Below are positions 20,491 through 30,772 of a DNA stretch of 64,000 bases, piece after piece. The DNA is from Mycosphaerella arachidis (lineage: Eukaryota; Ascomycota; Dothideomycetes; Mycosphaerellales; Mycosphaerellaceae): the NCBI GenBank assembly GCA_001297265.1, contig LIHB01000069.1:1-64000 (forward strand), written 5' to 3'. The translations under genes were made by a program, and so were the position numbers. The notes under the pieces are model-generated. The model did not search any database and had not been told where the DNA came from. It was given only the letters and a program-made list of their open reading frames with translations. How positions within the stretch are numbered: position 1 is the stretch's first letter; every line of letters starts with the position of its first letter.

Positions 20491-22935
20491 ATGGTGCAGG
20501 GCGGCGGACCGCAGGTGTACATCACCAAGCCCGTCTTCGCCTTCACTTGGGACAGCTTGTTCCCGGATAACTTACCCAAGGCGCTTCCACCTCCGGTCAA
20601 CGAGCGAAGCTTCCGCGCACCCTTCGGCATCGACAAGGACCTCTTCAACTTCGCCCTCCAGCCATGGATACCCTTCACCTTCGCCGCAGTCTACATCGCC
20701 GCAGTCTTCAGCCTGAACGCCTACAACAGGCAGCGAGGCAATAAGCCATGGGCCATTTCGCGAACGCCCATCTTCAAGTACTTCGTTGTCCTCCACAATG
20801 CCCTTCTTACCATATACTCGGCAGCAACGTTCGCCGCCATGTGCAGGGCCATCGTCCACACATGGCCTGAAGGTGGCTTCCAGAATCCAAATGGTGCGGC
20901 CGGCATTGCAGACGCGCTCTGCAAGATCCACGGTCCACGAGGAATTGGCGATGCTGCGACATACAATACTACGATCAATATTTGGGAGGCCAAGAACCCA
21001 GCTATACATATGGGGTATGACAGCATGCCAGACCCGACCGATGTGGGCAGATTGTGGAACGAAGGACTCGCATTTTGGGGCTGGATGTTCTATGTGAGCA
21101 AGTTCTACGAGGTTATCGATACTTTGATAATCATCGCCAAGGGCAAGAGAAGCGCGACTTTGCAGACGTACCACCACTCTGGGGCCATGCTGTGCATGTG
21201 GGCTGGCATTCGGTACATGAGTCCACCCATCTGGATGTTCGTCTGTGTGAACTCCTTCATTCACGCCCTTATGGTAAGCTTCTAAGATTGTGTAGGAACG
21301 ATCATGATGCTAACAGCCTCGCAGTACACTTACTTCACCCTTTCAGCTCTGGGCGTCCGAGTCAACCCAACGATCAAGCGAACTCTTACCACGATGCAGA
21401 TCGCACAATTCTTGTGGGGAGCATCCTACGCCGCTGCACATCTCTTCGTTCAGTATGACATCCCGATCGCAACGCCGTATCAAGTCGCTGCCTCGATACA
21501 ATCTGCGGCAGCCACTGCCTCTTCCGCTGCATTGAACGCGGCATCCACCTTCTCGAAAGTTGTCGAATCGCCGGCTGCAACCGGAACGTTGGTTGCCCTC
21601 GCCAAGAAGCTTCTTCTCCGCGCTGTTGGCGCCGAGGGCATTGCAGAACGAGTCACAGACGACAAGGGTGCTTTCATCGCTCCACATATCGGCGAAAAGA
21701 TTGAGCAGTTCAATGAACGTAGCCACGCACCACAGTTTGAGACAAAGTGGCGTACGGATTGGACAAAGACGAATTGCATTGACACTTCCGGCGAGGCGTT
21801 TGCCATCTACCTCAACTTGTTCTATCTGGCGCCACTCACTTGGCTGTTTGCGCGTTTCTTCGTCAAGGCTTACACTGGCCGCGGAAAGCCACGTCGCGCG
21901 TCGCATGCCGCAAAGAAGATCACGGACTCTGGCCGTACTGCTGCAGAGCGTACAGATGAGACTGTCGAGAAGTTGGGCAAGAAGGTCGAGGACGGTATCA
22001 TCGAGGCTGAGGCTAAGGCCAAGAATGTAGACGTCAACAAAGTGCACGAGCAACTGCGACGCGACTTGCAAGCTGTTAAGGAGGGTACGTTCAGAGATCG
22101 CCGCGTGAGTGATCACGTGCAGAACTTCGAGGACAAGGCCAAGAGCGCAGCAGAGAAGGTTGCTCAGAACGTCAAGGATGGGGTTGAGAAGGCAAAGCAG
22201 GAAGCCAAGAAAGTGACGAACGGAACCGGTAGCCCACGGGCCGCCTCTCCCACAAAGAGGAAGCAGGCCACACCGAGATCTGGCTCCCCGGTGAAGAAGA
22301 CAGCAGCTCCAAGAACACCATCGCCCACTAAGAGAAGCCAGGAGACTTCGAAGCAGGGCACAACCACGACCAGCCACAACGAAATATCAAACCGCACGCA
22401 GACGTCCAGTTCTCCCACAAGAACCAAGAACGGCGGTGATATCAAGGGCAACAACGACGGTACCCGTGGCGAAGATAGCAAGAAGCAACAGGGAGCTCAA
22501 GATGCCAAGAACAACCCACAAGCTTCCAGTGAGTCAGCAGCCAAGCAGGATGAGATTCTTGACCAGAGCGAGTCTGCACGAGACCACGAGATTGCAGGCA
22601 GTGAGGACAAGGAGAACCAGCCTCCAAGTAGCGGTGGCGGCATTTCAGCGCAGCTGCATGAAGGCTCTACATACTCGGAAGTTGTCAAAGAAGGTGCGGA
22701 CTTTGCCGACGACGGTGACAGGGACTTCCCAGCCGGTACAGAATCGCAGAGCGAGCCTGCTTCGAAGCAGGATGACAACCTCGCCGAATCGCAAACCACA
22801 CGTCCCGACCCTAGTGACTCGCTCGCCAGTATCACGTCAGACACTGACGCCATGGGCAAGTCTGGCTACAATGTAGAGAAGCCCGAGTCGGCCAACAACA
22901 AGCCGCCTTTCGTTGTGCCCGGCAGGTCAAGCTGA
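20491..22935 (+). CDS. ELO-family fatty acid elongase with long C-terminal extension
   Basis: Join 20491..21273, 21325..22935, 797 aa. The 51-nt intron falls after NSFIHALM and splicing gives YTYFTLSALGVRV, an ELO transmembrane block. The ketoacyl condensing core is clear: KFYEVIDTLIIIAKGK (KxxExxDT) and LQTYHHSGAMLCMW, in which the HxxHH box reads QxxHH, a variant known in several fungal and algal elongases. The enzyme adds malonyl-CoA to fatty acyl-CoA in the ER. Two oddities: about 100 residues, Ala-rich, sit before the last membrane segment (AFAIYLNLFYLAPLTWLFARFF), and about 370 hydrophilic residues follow, with Lys/Ala-rich helices and repeated SPTK/SPVK motifs. Usual ELO length is 270-350. 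Confidence 0.9.
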
Positions 22936-24249
22936 GGGGCCGGGTCGCGTCCCAATCGACCTGCTTCGCTAGAGCTTAAGGAGCTTGACTTGCCCGCTAC
23001 GCCAACCAGAGAGAGATTCTGTGAGAATGTGAGAGAAGAGGAGTGCCCTTTCCAGAGTAATAGTCCGATGGGGACGCGGCCTGCATTATCTCGAGGATCA
23101 ACAGTATCGACACGTTCCCCAGCAACAGCATCACCAGTACGTGCCTTTTTACTTGCAGCGCACCGCGAGTAGCTCGACCAGCACGCTGGGCTTTCGACTT
23201 GGATTCCAGGGTAGTCAAACTTCTTTGCCTAGGTACAACTCAAGAGATGGAAGCTTTGGACTATTCGGAGGAGACTCGCCATTATCCCGCCGTGGTGATG
23301 ATGATGATGATGACCCACTCGCGTCGAGGTTTGCTGACTCGCCCTCTTCTATGCGGTCCAGCTTCTTTTCCTCGCAGTATACCATCTTTAGCGCGAACAC
23401 GAGCGATGATCAAAGTCCAGATTAGGTGTCTGAGACTCGACTTGTCATGTCATTCAGCGAGGTGTTCATGGTGTGTAGACAGTAGATAGGATATCATAAT
23501 ATCGACTCAATTCAACGCAAGCCTCCTCCCGGAGCGCTCGGAAAACGTCTCGTAACGTCCTTTGCCGACCATGCAGTATGATTTCAACTGTTCTTGCGTC
23601 ACCAATTTGAGGCCGAAGACAATAAGTCACTGATCATGCGGTGATCTCACGTACGACATTATGCCAAGCTTATGCTCGGTATCATGTGACTGTCAGACAG
23701 ATCACGAGAGCGATGCAGCTGTGGACGATGTCAGGGTCAACAGACTTCCTAGGAGCAGTAACTTTTTGACTGCCATGTGCGGTCCCGACCTTCGCGCTCG
23801 CAAAGGCGCACCGAATGATCGAGTCCTGCGGGACATATGCACTGCCAAACACAAGCATGACGCGCTTGCCACCAGGGACTTCTCAGATCGCAAACAACAT
23901 AGCCTTTCGGCACTAATATGCTTGCTCAGACTACATTGGCCTGATTGTTCTGAGAGAGGCCTTACTGTCATTCTCCGTAAGAATCACAACGACCACTCAC
24001 GTCACTCGAAAAGAGGAGATCGACTCTAGAATTACCATATCTGTAATCGGCATGCCATGAATTGTGCACTACCACGAACTTTCCGCTCACCCGGCCACCG
24101 AACGCGAGAACGACCTATATCAAACACCTTCACGTGCGTGCCGACTAGTATGCGTGCCGAAGGCTCCGAAATAACCATGTAGACATATAGCGTTTGAATC
24201 TTCAGTTGGATGTCTGAGGCTACGCAGCACAACACAACAACACATCAAG
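22936..24249. other. intergenic, possible unresolved small gene at 23033-23425
   Basis: A plus frame from 23033 to 23425 contains HYLEDQQYRHVPQQQ, Ser/Arg-rich text and an Asp run (GAT repeats near 23297-23312); an overlapping minus frame (23215-23400) has the matching Ser run. No family, no clear start. The rest holds nothing I can support. Confidence 0.3.
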
Positions 24250-25338
24250 ATGTCGACGACAACAATCACAGCCGCCACTCCAACGGCGCCCGTCAGCATC
24301 AGCACGGATAGGAGGCCCAAAGATTCGATGCGAAGTACTTGGCGCGATGATAAAAGTCAATGGGGATTCTATCACAAGTTCCTGAACCTTCTGAACGCTT
24401 TCTACAAGGAGGATGGCCAGGATGTCCCAATCCACTCAAAGACCGATAAGATGCCATACCTCACCGAATGGTCCTGTCACCTTTGGATCCTGTATCACGC
24501 CGCCTGGCCCATCGCTCTTCAATACCTCTGGAAGGCAGCTACAGGAAGACACATGCACTCCATGGCTGTCTTCCTCCTCTTCACGACTGCAATGCAAGCG
24601 AACTCAATCCACGAAGTCCGCATCCTTCGCCGGCTAGGCCATCGCTTCGGATTCTTGGACGGAGACAAACACGAGCGCGACGAAGTTCCAGATGTTGGGG
24701 TCGCAAAGGTCTTCTCGTCCCTCCAGCTCACTACTACCGTTCGACCCGCATTAGCCGTCTTCCTGGCATACAGCGCTAGCAGCTCCATGTCCCTCTCATG
24801 GTGGCTCCCCCTCGAGCTGGGACTCTACTCCATCGTTCTGGACGGATTCTTCTACGCCTACCACCGATCCTGCCACGAGCTTAACGGTCTGTGGCAATAC
24901 CACCGTACACATCACTTGACGAAGCATCCAACACCGCTCCTCTCCTCGTACGCAGATCACGAGCAGGAAGTCCTTGAGATTGCCTTGATCCCACTCGCCA
25001 CTTACGTTGTACTGAAATATGGCTTTGGCCTCCCGATGGGATTCCATGACTGGTGGGTGTGCCATGAGTACATCATCTTCGCCGAGGCGTTTGGACACAG
25101 TGGTCTGCGAGTGTGGTCGACCACACCTGGAACTGCCACTTGGTTGCTGAAGAATTTGGACTGTGAGTTGATGATTGAGGATCACGATCTTCATCATCGC
25201 AAGGGCTGGAGGAAGAGCCAGAACTATGGGAAGCAGACGAGGCTGTGGGATCGCATCTTTGGTACTTGTGGCAAGAGGATTGAGGCGGCTGAGGGAAATT
25301 GCGATCTGGAGAATAAGTTTGATTTCCCGCTGTGGTAG
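24250..25338 (+). CDS. fatty acid hydroxylase superfamily (sterol desaturase-like) membrane protein
   Basis: Single exon, 362 aa. Carries the three histidine boxes of the di-iron membrane oxygenases: HRSCH (205-209), HRTHH (218-222) and HDLHH (312-316). Hydrophobic segments lie around residues 80-115 and 175-205 and near 250. It ends with GKQTRLWDRIFGT, a common close of this superfamily, which includes C-4 sterol methyl oxidase, C-5 sterol desaturase, sphingolipid hydroxylases and fungal decarbonylase-like proteins. The order HxxxH-HxxHH-HxxHH supports an active enzyme, ER-located. The substrate cannot be told; the neighbouring elongase makes a lipid role plausible. Confidence 0.85.
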   Translation: MSTTTITAATPTAPVSISTDRRPKDSMRSTWRDDKSQWGFYHKFLNLLNAFYKEDGQDVPIHSKTDKMPYLTEWSCHLWILYHAAWPIALQYLWKAATGRHMHSMAVFLLFTTAMQANSIHEVRILRRLGHRFGFLDGDKHERDEVPDVGVAKVFSSLQLTTTVRPALAVFLAYSASSSMSLSWWLPLELGLYSIVLDGFFYAYHRSCHELNGLWQYHRTHHLTKHPTPLLSSYADHEQEVLEIALIPLATYVVLKYGFGLPMGFHDWWVCHEYIIFAEAFGHSGLRVWSTTPGTATWLLKNLDCELMIEDHDLHHRKGWRKSQNYGKQTRLWDRIFGTCGKRIEAAEGNCDLENKFDFPLW

Positions 25339-26074
25339 AAACGGGTTCGGTTTGAGGGATGGGAGGATGGAGTAGGAGGATATGTGATACCCAATATGTG
25401 TAGCGTGCAGCACTTGCCAGTGCAAGGAAGAATGAGGACATCTATCAGAATTATCATTTGTGATATCGTCAAGATTTTCTGCTATGTGACATTCGGAGCA
25501 GTCATCGTCCTGTTCCACGGTCGTAATCTTCGAGCCAGAAAGATTAGTGTGAGGCGATCCGTTATGGATGTCTCCACGACATAGTCTTGCAGGCCAGAAT
25601 TTTACGAGCCCTGAGCAGTGTAGTGATGCTTTACATTTGCTACTCGCCCTTGTGCCCCATGTCAGCTTGAAATAATGAGTTCTTCTTGGCTGTCATCGAC
25701 ACGTGTCCTGCTCTAGAAGAGCACAATCCTCGATTGCAAGGACTGCAGCGATGCATAAAATCTCGGTCGCCCTGTTGTTGTGCTCTATGGTTCTGAAGCC
25801 TGGAAGATTTTCTTTTTGCTCTTGTTGGTCCGCAAATCGTATTCAGTGGAAGGTGATTCAGATCACATTAGTCCCCCAGCTTCGACTACTAAGTCTTGTG
25901 GCAGGTATGTTGCCCCTTTTCAGCCTGGTGATCAAGTGCAGAAGTCCAGTGTGGTCTGACAATAACCGACCCGTAGTATTCAATGCGCTAAGCGACTCTG
26001 GCCACGCTGCTTGCCCGGGCAATGCAGACCACACGTCGGCTGCATCTTCCTAATATCATTCCACACCCACTGCC
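25339..26074. other. intergenic, weak small secreted-protein frame
   Basis: A plus frame with an ATG at 25751 opens MHKISVALLLCSMVLKPG, signal-like, and contains a possible intron (gtgatt...gtggcag at about 25852-25903), but no version gives a recognisable mature protein. Not called. Confidence 0.3.
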
Positions 26075-26962
26075 TCAACTCCACGCCTCCTCACCAAAGA
26101 GCACGGTCCAGACATACTCCATAGTCACTCCCATGTCCCTATTGATCCCTAGCTCAAGGTAATCATAAAGCCTCTGATACTTCTCCCTCGGCACTTTCGT
26201 TACGACCTCGCCGGGAATCGAGAACGCGCTACAACAAAGAGTCGTTATATAATGGGGCACCTTCATCCCCATGCCTCCCTCCTCCCAGGGTTGTCGCAAG
26301 AACGCAAACAACAAGTGGAAGGCCCGAGCGTACTGGTCGGCTTCGTCAATCTCGCCAAGATCATAGGGGTTGATCGCAGGAAACAGATTTCGGTTCTCTG
26401 CTGGACCTAGCCAGACCAGCAGACCGCGTTCTTCTTCATGCCGGGTGTTACAGCTCTCCGTCGTTTCTGGGTGTGGAAGGGCAGTGTATTGATCGACCGT
26501 CCAAACTTCGTCGCGGAGGAGGACGGAATCGCCGTGCCCGTGGACGAATGCGATGGTCTGGGGTAGGGAGTCGTAGTATTTGAGGATGTAGTAGAGGTAC
26601 GACGTGGACTCTGTCATGTTGTTCGAGTTGAGGTTGTCATCGTTTAGAGGGTTGTCCTTCTCGATCAACTTCAAGGGTATGTTGGCCTGTTTTATGTATT
26701 CCGTCCAAGCGAGATCTTCATGGTAGTGGGCGACTACGATCATGCGATCACTGTTGGCAGTAGTCTTATCGCCATCGTCGGCTAAGCTCTTGATGTTGCT
26801 CTCGGGATGCAGTGTAAAGGCGCCATAGAGGCCTCGCAACGTGCTTGTCTCAACGATGTAATAGGTATACCATGTCGATGCTACTAGCGTCAAGCAGGTG
26901 AAGACTGCTGCCAAACATGCTGCAGTCGTGTATGGCCATCTCTTTGACCCCTGCTCCCACAT
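26075..26962 (-). CDS. DUF3431-type single-pass membrane protein
   Basis: Single exon, 295 aa. A short cytosolic N-terminus and one hydrophobic segment (residues 12-35, TAACLAAVFTCLTLVASTWY) suggest a type II membrane protein. The lumenal part has VVAHYHEDLAWTEYIKQANI, YYILKYYDSLPQTIAFVHGH and MEYVWTVLFGEE, the blocks typical of DUF3431 proteins, which are widespread in ascomycetes and resemble glycosyltransferase-like proteins at the Golgi. Activity unknown. Full length for the family with no defects. Confidence 0.85.
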   Translation of the reverse strand: MWEQGSKRWPYTTAACLAAVFTCLTLVASTWYTYYIVETSTLRGLYGAFTLHPESNIKSLADDGDKTTANSDRMIVVAHYHEDLAWTEYIKQANIPLKLIEKDNPLNDDNLNSNNMTESTSYLYYILKYYDSLPQTIAFVHGHGDSVLLRDEVWTVDQYTALPHPETTESCNTRHEEERGLLVWLGPAENRNLFPAINPYDLGEIDEADQYARAFHLLFAFLRQPWEEGGMGMKVPHYITTLCCSAFSIPGEVVTKVPREKYQRLYDYLELGINRDMGVTMEYVWTVLFGEEAWS

Positions 26963-27664
26963 TCCCCTGTCGCAGATCGGTTCTTAAAGGCGCACAGGCG
27001 CGTACGCCGTGCCGGTCGCGTGGCCGTGGACCTTCGTCGCAGTCTAGTCCTCCGAATGAGGCAATTCGTGAAGCCAATGATCGATCGATGTGGGTCGACT
27101 GGACAGTCCACTTTTCGCGGAAGTCGTATGTTTCGTATGTCGTGTGGTGGTGCCTTGCTGTGCAAAACGATTATGCATTGCGTGACCAGTGCCGAGACCG
27201 CCAAGTGCAATGATCGATCGTCCAGACTCCCGGAGTAAGTCACAAGTTCTCGTGCCCATCCCCTGCAGCCTCGGCACGGGTACTTGGAGATCCTCTCACC
27301 TAACTTCAGCTGTGCGCGTCTCCTCTACGTGTAGCTCGATTGGATGGCTCTGCAGCCTTGTGCTTGCGAGGAGCGATTAGCAGTAGGTGAGTTTGGCCAC
27401 GGCGAAGTCAGTGATATGACTTTCAGGGCAGATACCTTATCCCGCCAAGATGACTATATTTGGTGGGAGATCGGCTCAATTCTGGGATGAGCACGAGACC
27501 CTGTGAAGCACGATGACTGCCCCGTCAGCAGAGTTGAGCCGAAAGTGGATGTTATCGCTATTTTCGCCTCATTCGCAGGGTAGCGTTCTCTGGGCATTGA
27601 GCAATGGGTAATAGCCTTGTCAATACTGATACATACCACACGTCTACGCCAAGGACAACGCTCA
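26963..27664. other. intergenic region
   Basis: Upstream of the DUF3431-type gene and downstream of the Zn2Cys6 regulator. Only short unremarkable frames. Confidence 0.5.
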
Positions 27665-30270
27665 CTACTGCACATTGTTCCCGTTCCATCGCGACCAGTC
27701 TTGTGCTGGCTGCTGCCACCAATCTGTGCCCTCCATATTCTCAGCAAAGTTTGACGCATCTGGCAAACCATTTGGAAAGGCGTCCCACATCATATCGTCC
27801 CAGAAATCGTTCATCGCAGCTTTGGCATTTGGACTCATGTTCCAGTTCCGTGCTGGCATGAAGGCGTAATCGTGTGGCATGTCTGGAGCATCCAAGCTCA
27901 TGTGGCCAGGATCTGATACTGGTTCGTAGGCAAACATAGATGTGTGTGTCTCAGGGTTGATGGCTTGAGGATAGGTCGCGGATTGTCGTGTCTCGAGCGT
28001 ATCTTGTTGTTTTTGTTGATGAAGCCGGGTGTGGTGCTCACTGACGTATGTTGTGGCGTCGTATAACCGTTGCACTACGTCGCGGCTCTTCCTTGCCGCC
28101 ACCGAGAAGCGCTGCATACGATCGAAGAACCGTATGCTCATTTCGATCTCCTTTCTCCACTTCTCCGTGTCGTCGTCACTTCCTGAGATGATTGCCGATG
28201 CGTCGCTACCTCCTGGTGTCAGCGAAGGACTTTCTGAAGTTGAGGCGGTAGGCGGTAGTGCCAGGACCGAGAACAACGACACTAGCGGGACCATGACAGC
28301 TTGATACATGAGCCAGACAGCGTTCCATCCAGCAATGAGATCTTCCTGGCAAGTCGCATCGATATCGGCGATTGCCTCACCTGCCACGATTCTGCATCGC
28401 CCAACTGCAAGCTTTTCCTCTGTGGACATGTTGGTGTACGGCGTTCGTCTCAGTGCTGTCGCCAGCAAGAGCGGTCTATGCATTAGTATCCGCAGATTTT
28501 GATACCTCCAGTGCATGATCGCTCGAGGGGTTTTCAGCACTTCTGGACATGCGGTTTTGTCTCGCTCTGGAGGTTGTGAGAAGTCGAAGGGGTTCTTGTT
28601 CGACGCCGAAGATGTTGCAGGCTTCGGAGAGATATGCTTGTAGTTGCCACTCATTGAATTGGTTCGCTGATTGAGCGCTGGTCTCTCGACCACATCTCTC
28701 AAAATCGGAGGGAGGTCGTCATGCCACTTCTCCAATTCTGAGTCCAATGCGAACAAATCGTCGTATCCTATGATCGAGTGCGCCGCTAGGAGATCCTGAA
28801 CCTTCGTCGCTATCTTACAGAATCCAATGTTGTGTATGAGAGGCAACAGCCTTAAAAATGCCAGATACTGCGCGTTGTTCATCTGCTCCGGCACGCGCGG
28901 GACCTGTATCGTGATTCCTGATCCGGTACGTCCAAGAGATGGTCGACCTGTGGTAATGCTCGCCCACGAATCCAAACAATACAAGCTCCACCACGTTCGC
29001 CTCCTGATTTCCACGGGTACTTCCAGTCCGCTCATGATCACTGTGCCACCGGGACCATTGCTGCGATGCAACTCGCTGTACTCTCTGTGAAGACCATGGG
29101 CAGTCGCCATTCTGAGCGTTGCGCCCATAGTACCGTTCGCCTCGTTCGGTCTGTTCAAGTAGTGGAGATAATATCCGCTGAGAAGACTTAATGCCTGAAG
29201 CACGAAGAGACTTCCGCTGCCGAAACTTTCGATATCAAGATGCTTCCGAGCTCGCTGGTAGAAGGCTATGTGGTCTTCATTGTCGCAAGTTGAGCTCGCA
29301 AGGGAACCGAGAGCCAGAACCATATTTAGGAGAGCAAGCCAAGGGGAGTCTTTCCTCGTACCATACAGATAGCCCTGCCTGAACTGATCCTCGTCAATCA
29401 TCGGCATCAAGACATGAATATGTGCAAAGTACGAGTCGATGAGCTTCTCGCCTACATCTGCTGAGGGTAGGTAGTTGGGATCTGGATCGCGTACATATGG
29501 CGGCGGCGTATTGGCTCGACTTGGCCCGGTAGTTTCTGCTGCATGATTGGTAATGAAGGGTCGAGCAATCGGTGCTGTTCGGAAGATCACCTTCATGGCA
29601 GCGGTGATTGATGATATCCCAACATAGGTCGACGCCTTGTCAATCGAGATAGAAAGCCCATTGACATCGTCCGAGATGCCTTGGATCTTGTCTCTAAGTC
29701 GCTTGGCTTCGTCGTTCTCAGGGTCCTGCTCTGGAGCTTGTTCGAGCGCTTCGAGACTTTCTGCTCCATCGGACCTTTTTGCGACCTCAGCGATGTTGCC
29801 CAGGGGGTCCGGTGTGTTCCCATCCGATATATTCGATGCCGGTAGTGTCACTGCCAGGTTGATCAAGCCTTCCCGAGGAAGCGACAGGAATTCTTCAAGT
29901 TGTCTGCCTGGGAAAAGCCGAGCGAAGACCGAGTGATACTGGTCAACTTGCGATTGAAGTTTGTCTACAAGCCTGTCAACCTGCTGTCAGCTGGTGAAGC
30001 CCGAAGATGTATATAGCTCGATGTCTGTACTGACTTTCTGGAGGGTACTACTCGCTGCGCCGGTTTTGCGTAGGCGCACAGCTCTGGGTGCTGGTACCAC
30101 TGACATTGGCCACACGGTTGGGTCCCATCGCACCGTATCTTTCTTCTTCGACATTCGACGCACGCATTACTGGTTGATATTCGTCTCGATCCGCCCGCCG
30201 GTCGTGTTGCTTTGCCACCCTCGCCTTCTGGTGCGCCCGAAGCGGATCCAGCCTGGAAAGTGTGATACAT
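27665..30270 (-). CDS. Zn2Cys6 transcription factor with fungal_trans domain
   Basis: Join complement(27665..29972, 30035..30270), 847 aa. The binuclear zinc cluster is in exon 1 with Cys at 37, 40, 47, 53, 56 and 65, in the arrangement CVECRRRKIRCDG...CGQC. A 62-nt intron lies just after it; the acceptor ending ggttgacag is the only nearby one that keeps the frame, giving KLVDKLQSQVDQYHSVF, a linker/coiled-coil dimerisation element. The middle domain includes LIDSYFAHIHVLMPMIDEDQF and WWSLYCLDSWASITTGRPS, standard for the fungal-specific regulatory domain. A nuclear DNA-binding regulator; targets unknown. The beta-mannosidase gene lies just upstream on the same strand. An extra 5' exon cannot be excluded. 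Confidence 0.88.
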
Positions 30271-30772
30271 CCTGCTTTTCGAGTCTTTCGCCTTCTTTCA
30301 AGTTAGAACACTTTGCAGATCTGCTTTTGACGTCTCTGAGGCCATTCTGATAATCTTCCGGTGGTCTAGGTCTGTGGAGCGGGTACATGGATTGGTGTCG
30401 ATGTCACAGACTTGGCATTTTCGGATCTGTTGAAGCTCGTGAGCACATGGTAAAGGTCCGAGAGATATTTAGCCATCAATCCTGGAGGTTCGCTAAGGGA
30501 GTGGCCCTGCATGACTTTTATTGGGGTGTCATGACAGGAAGTTCCCCGCAGCAGAAGAGCGAGGGTAGCGGATCTTGTACGAAGGTTTGAATCGCTGCAA
30601 CGGCGAGGGTCAGCCTCAGCGAGCCAGAGAGACGTGAAACAGTTTGGTCGTAGAACACACACATCACAGCCTACGTGGGATTTCGTGATGGGCATAGCCA
30701 CGTAAAGACCAGAGGAAACACTTGACTTGGGGGCAATGTGGTACAACATTTTTGATGTCTGCGCATTGATCA
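30271..30772. other. intergenic region upstream of the regulator
   Basis: Promoter of the Zn2Cys6 gene and 3' flank of the beta-mannosidase. No gene seen. Confidence 0.5.

Noticed and set aside
21343..22377. 344-codon minus frame
   Set aside because: Shadow of the ELO gene; Leu/Cys/Arg-rich text with no domain.
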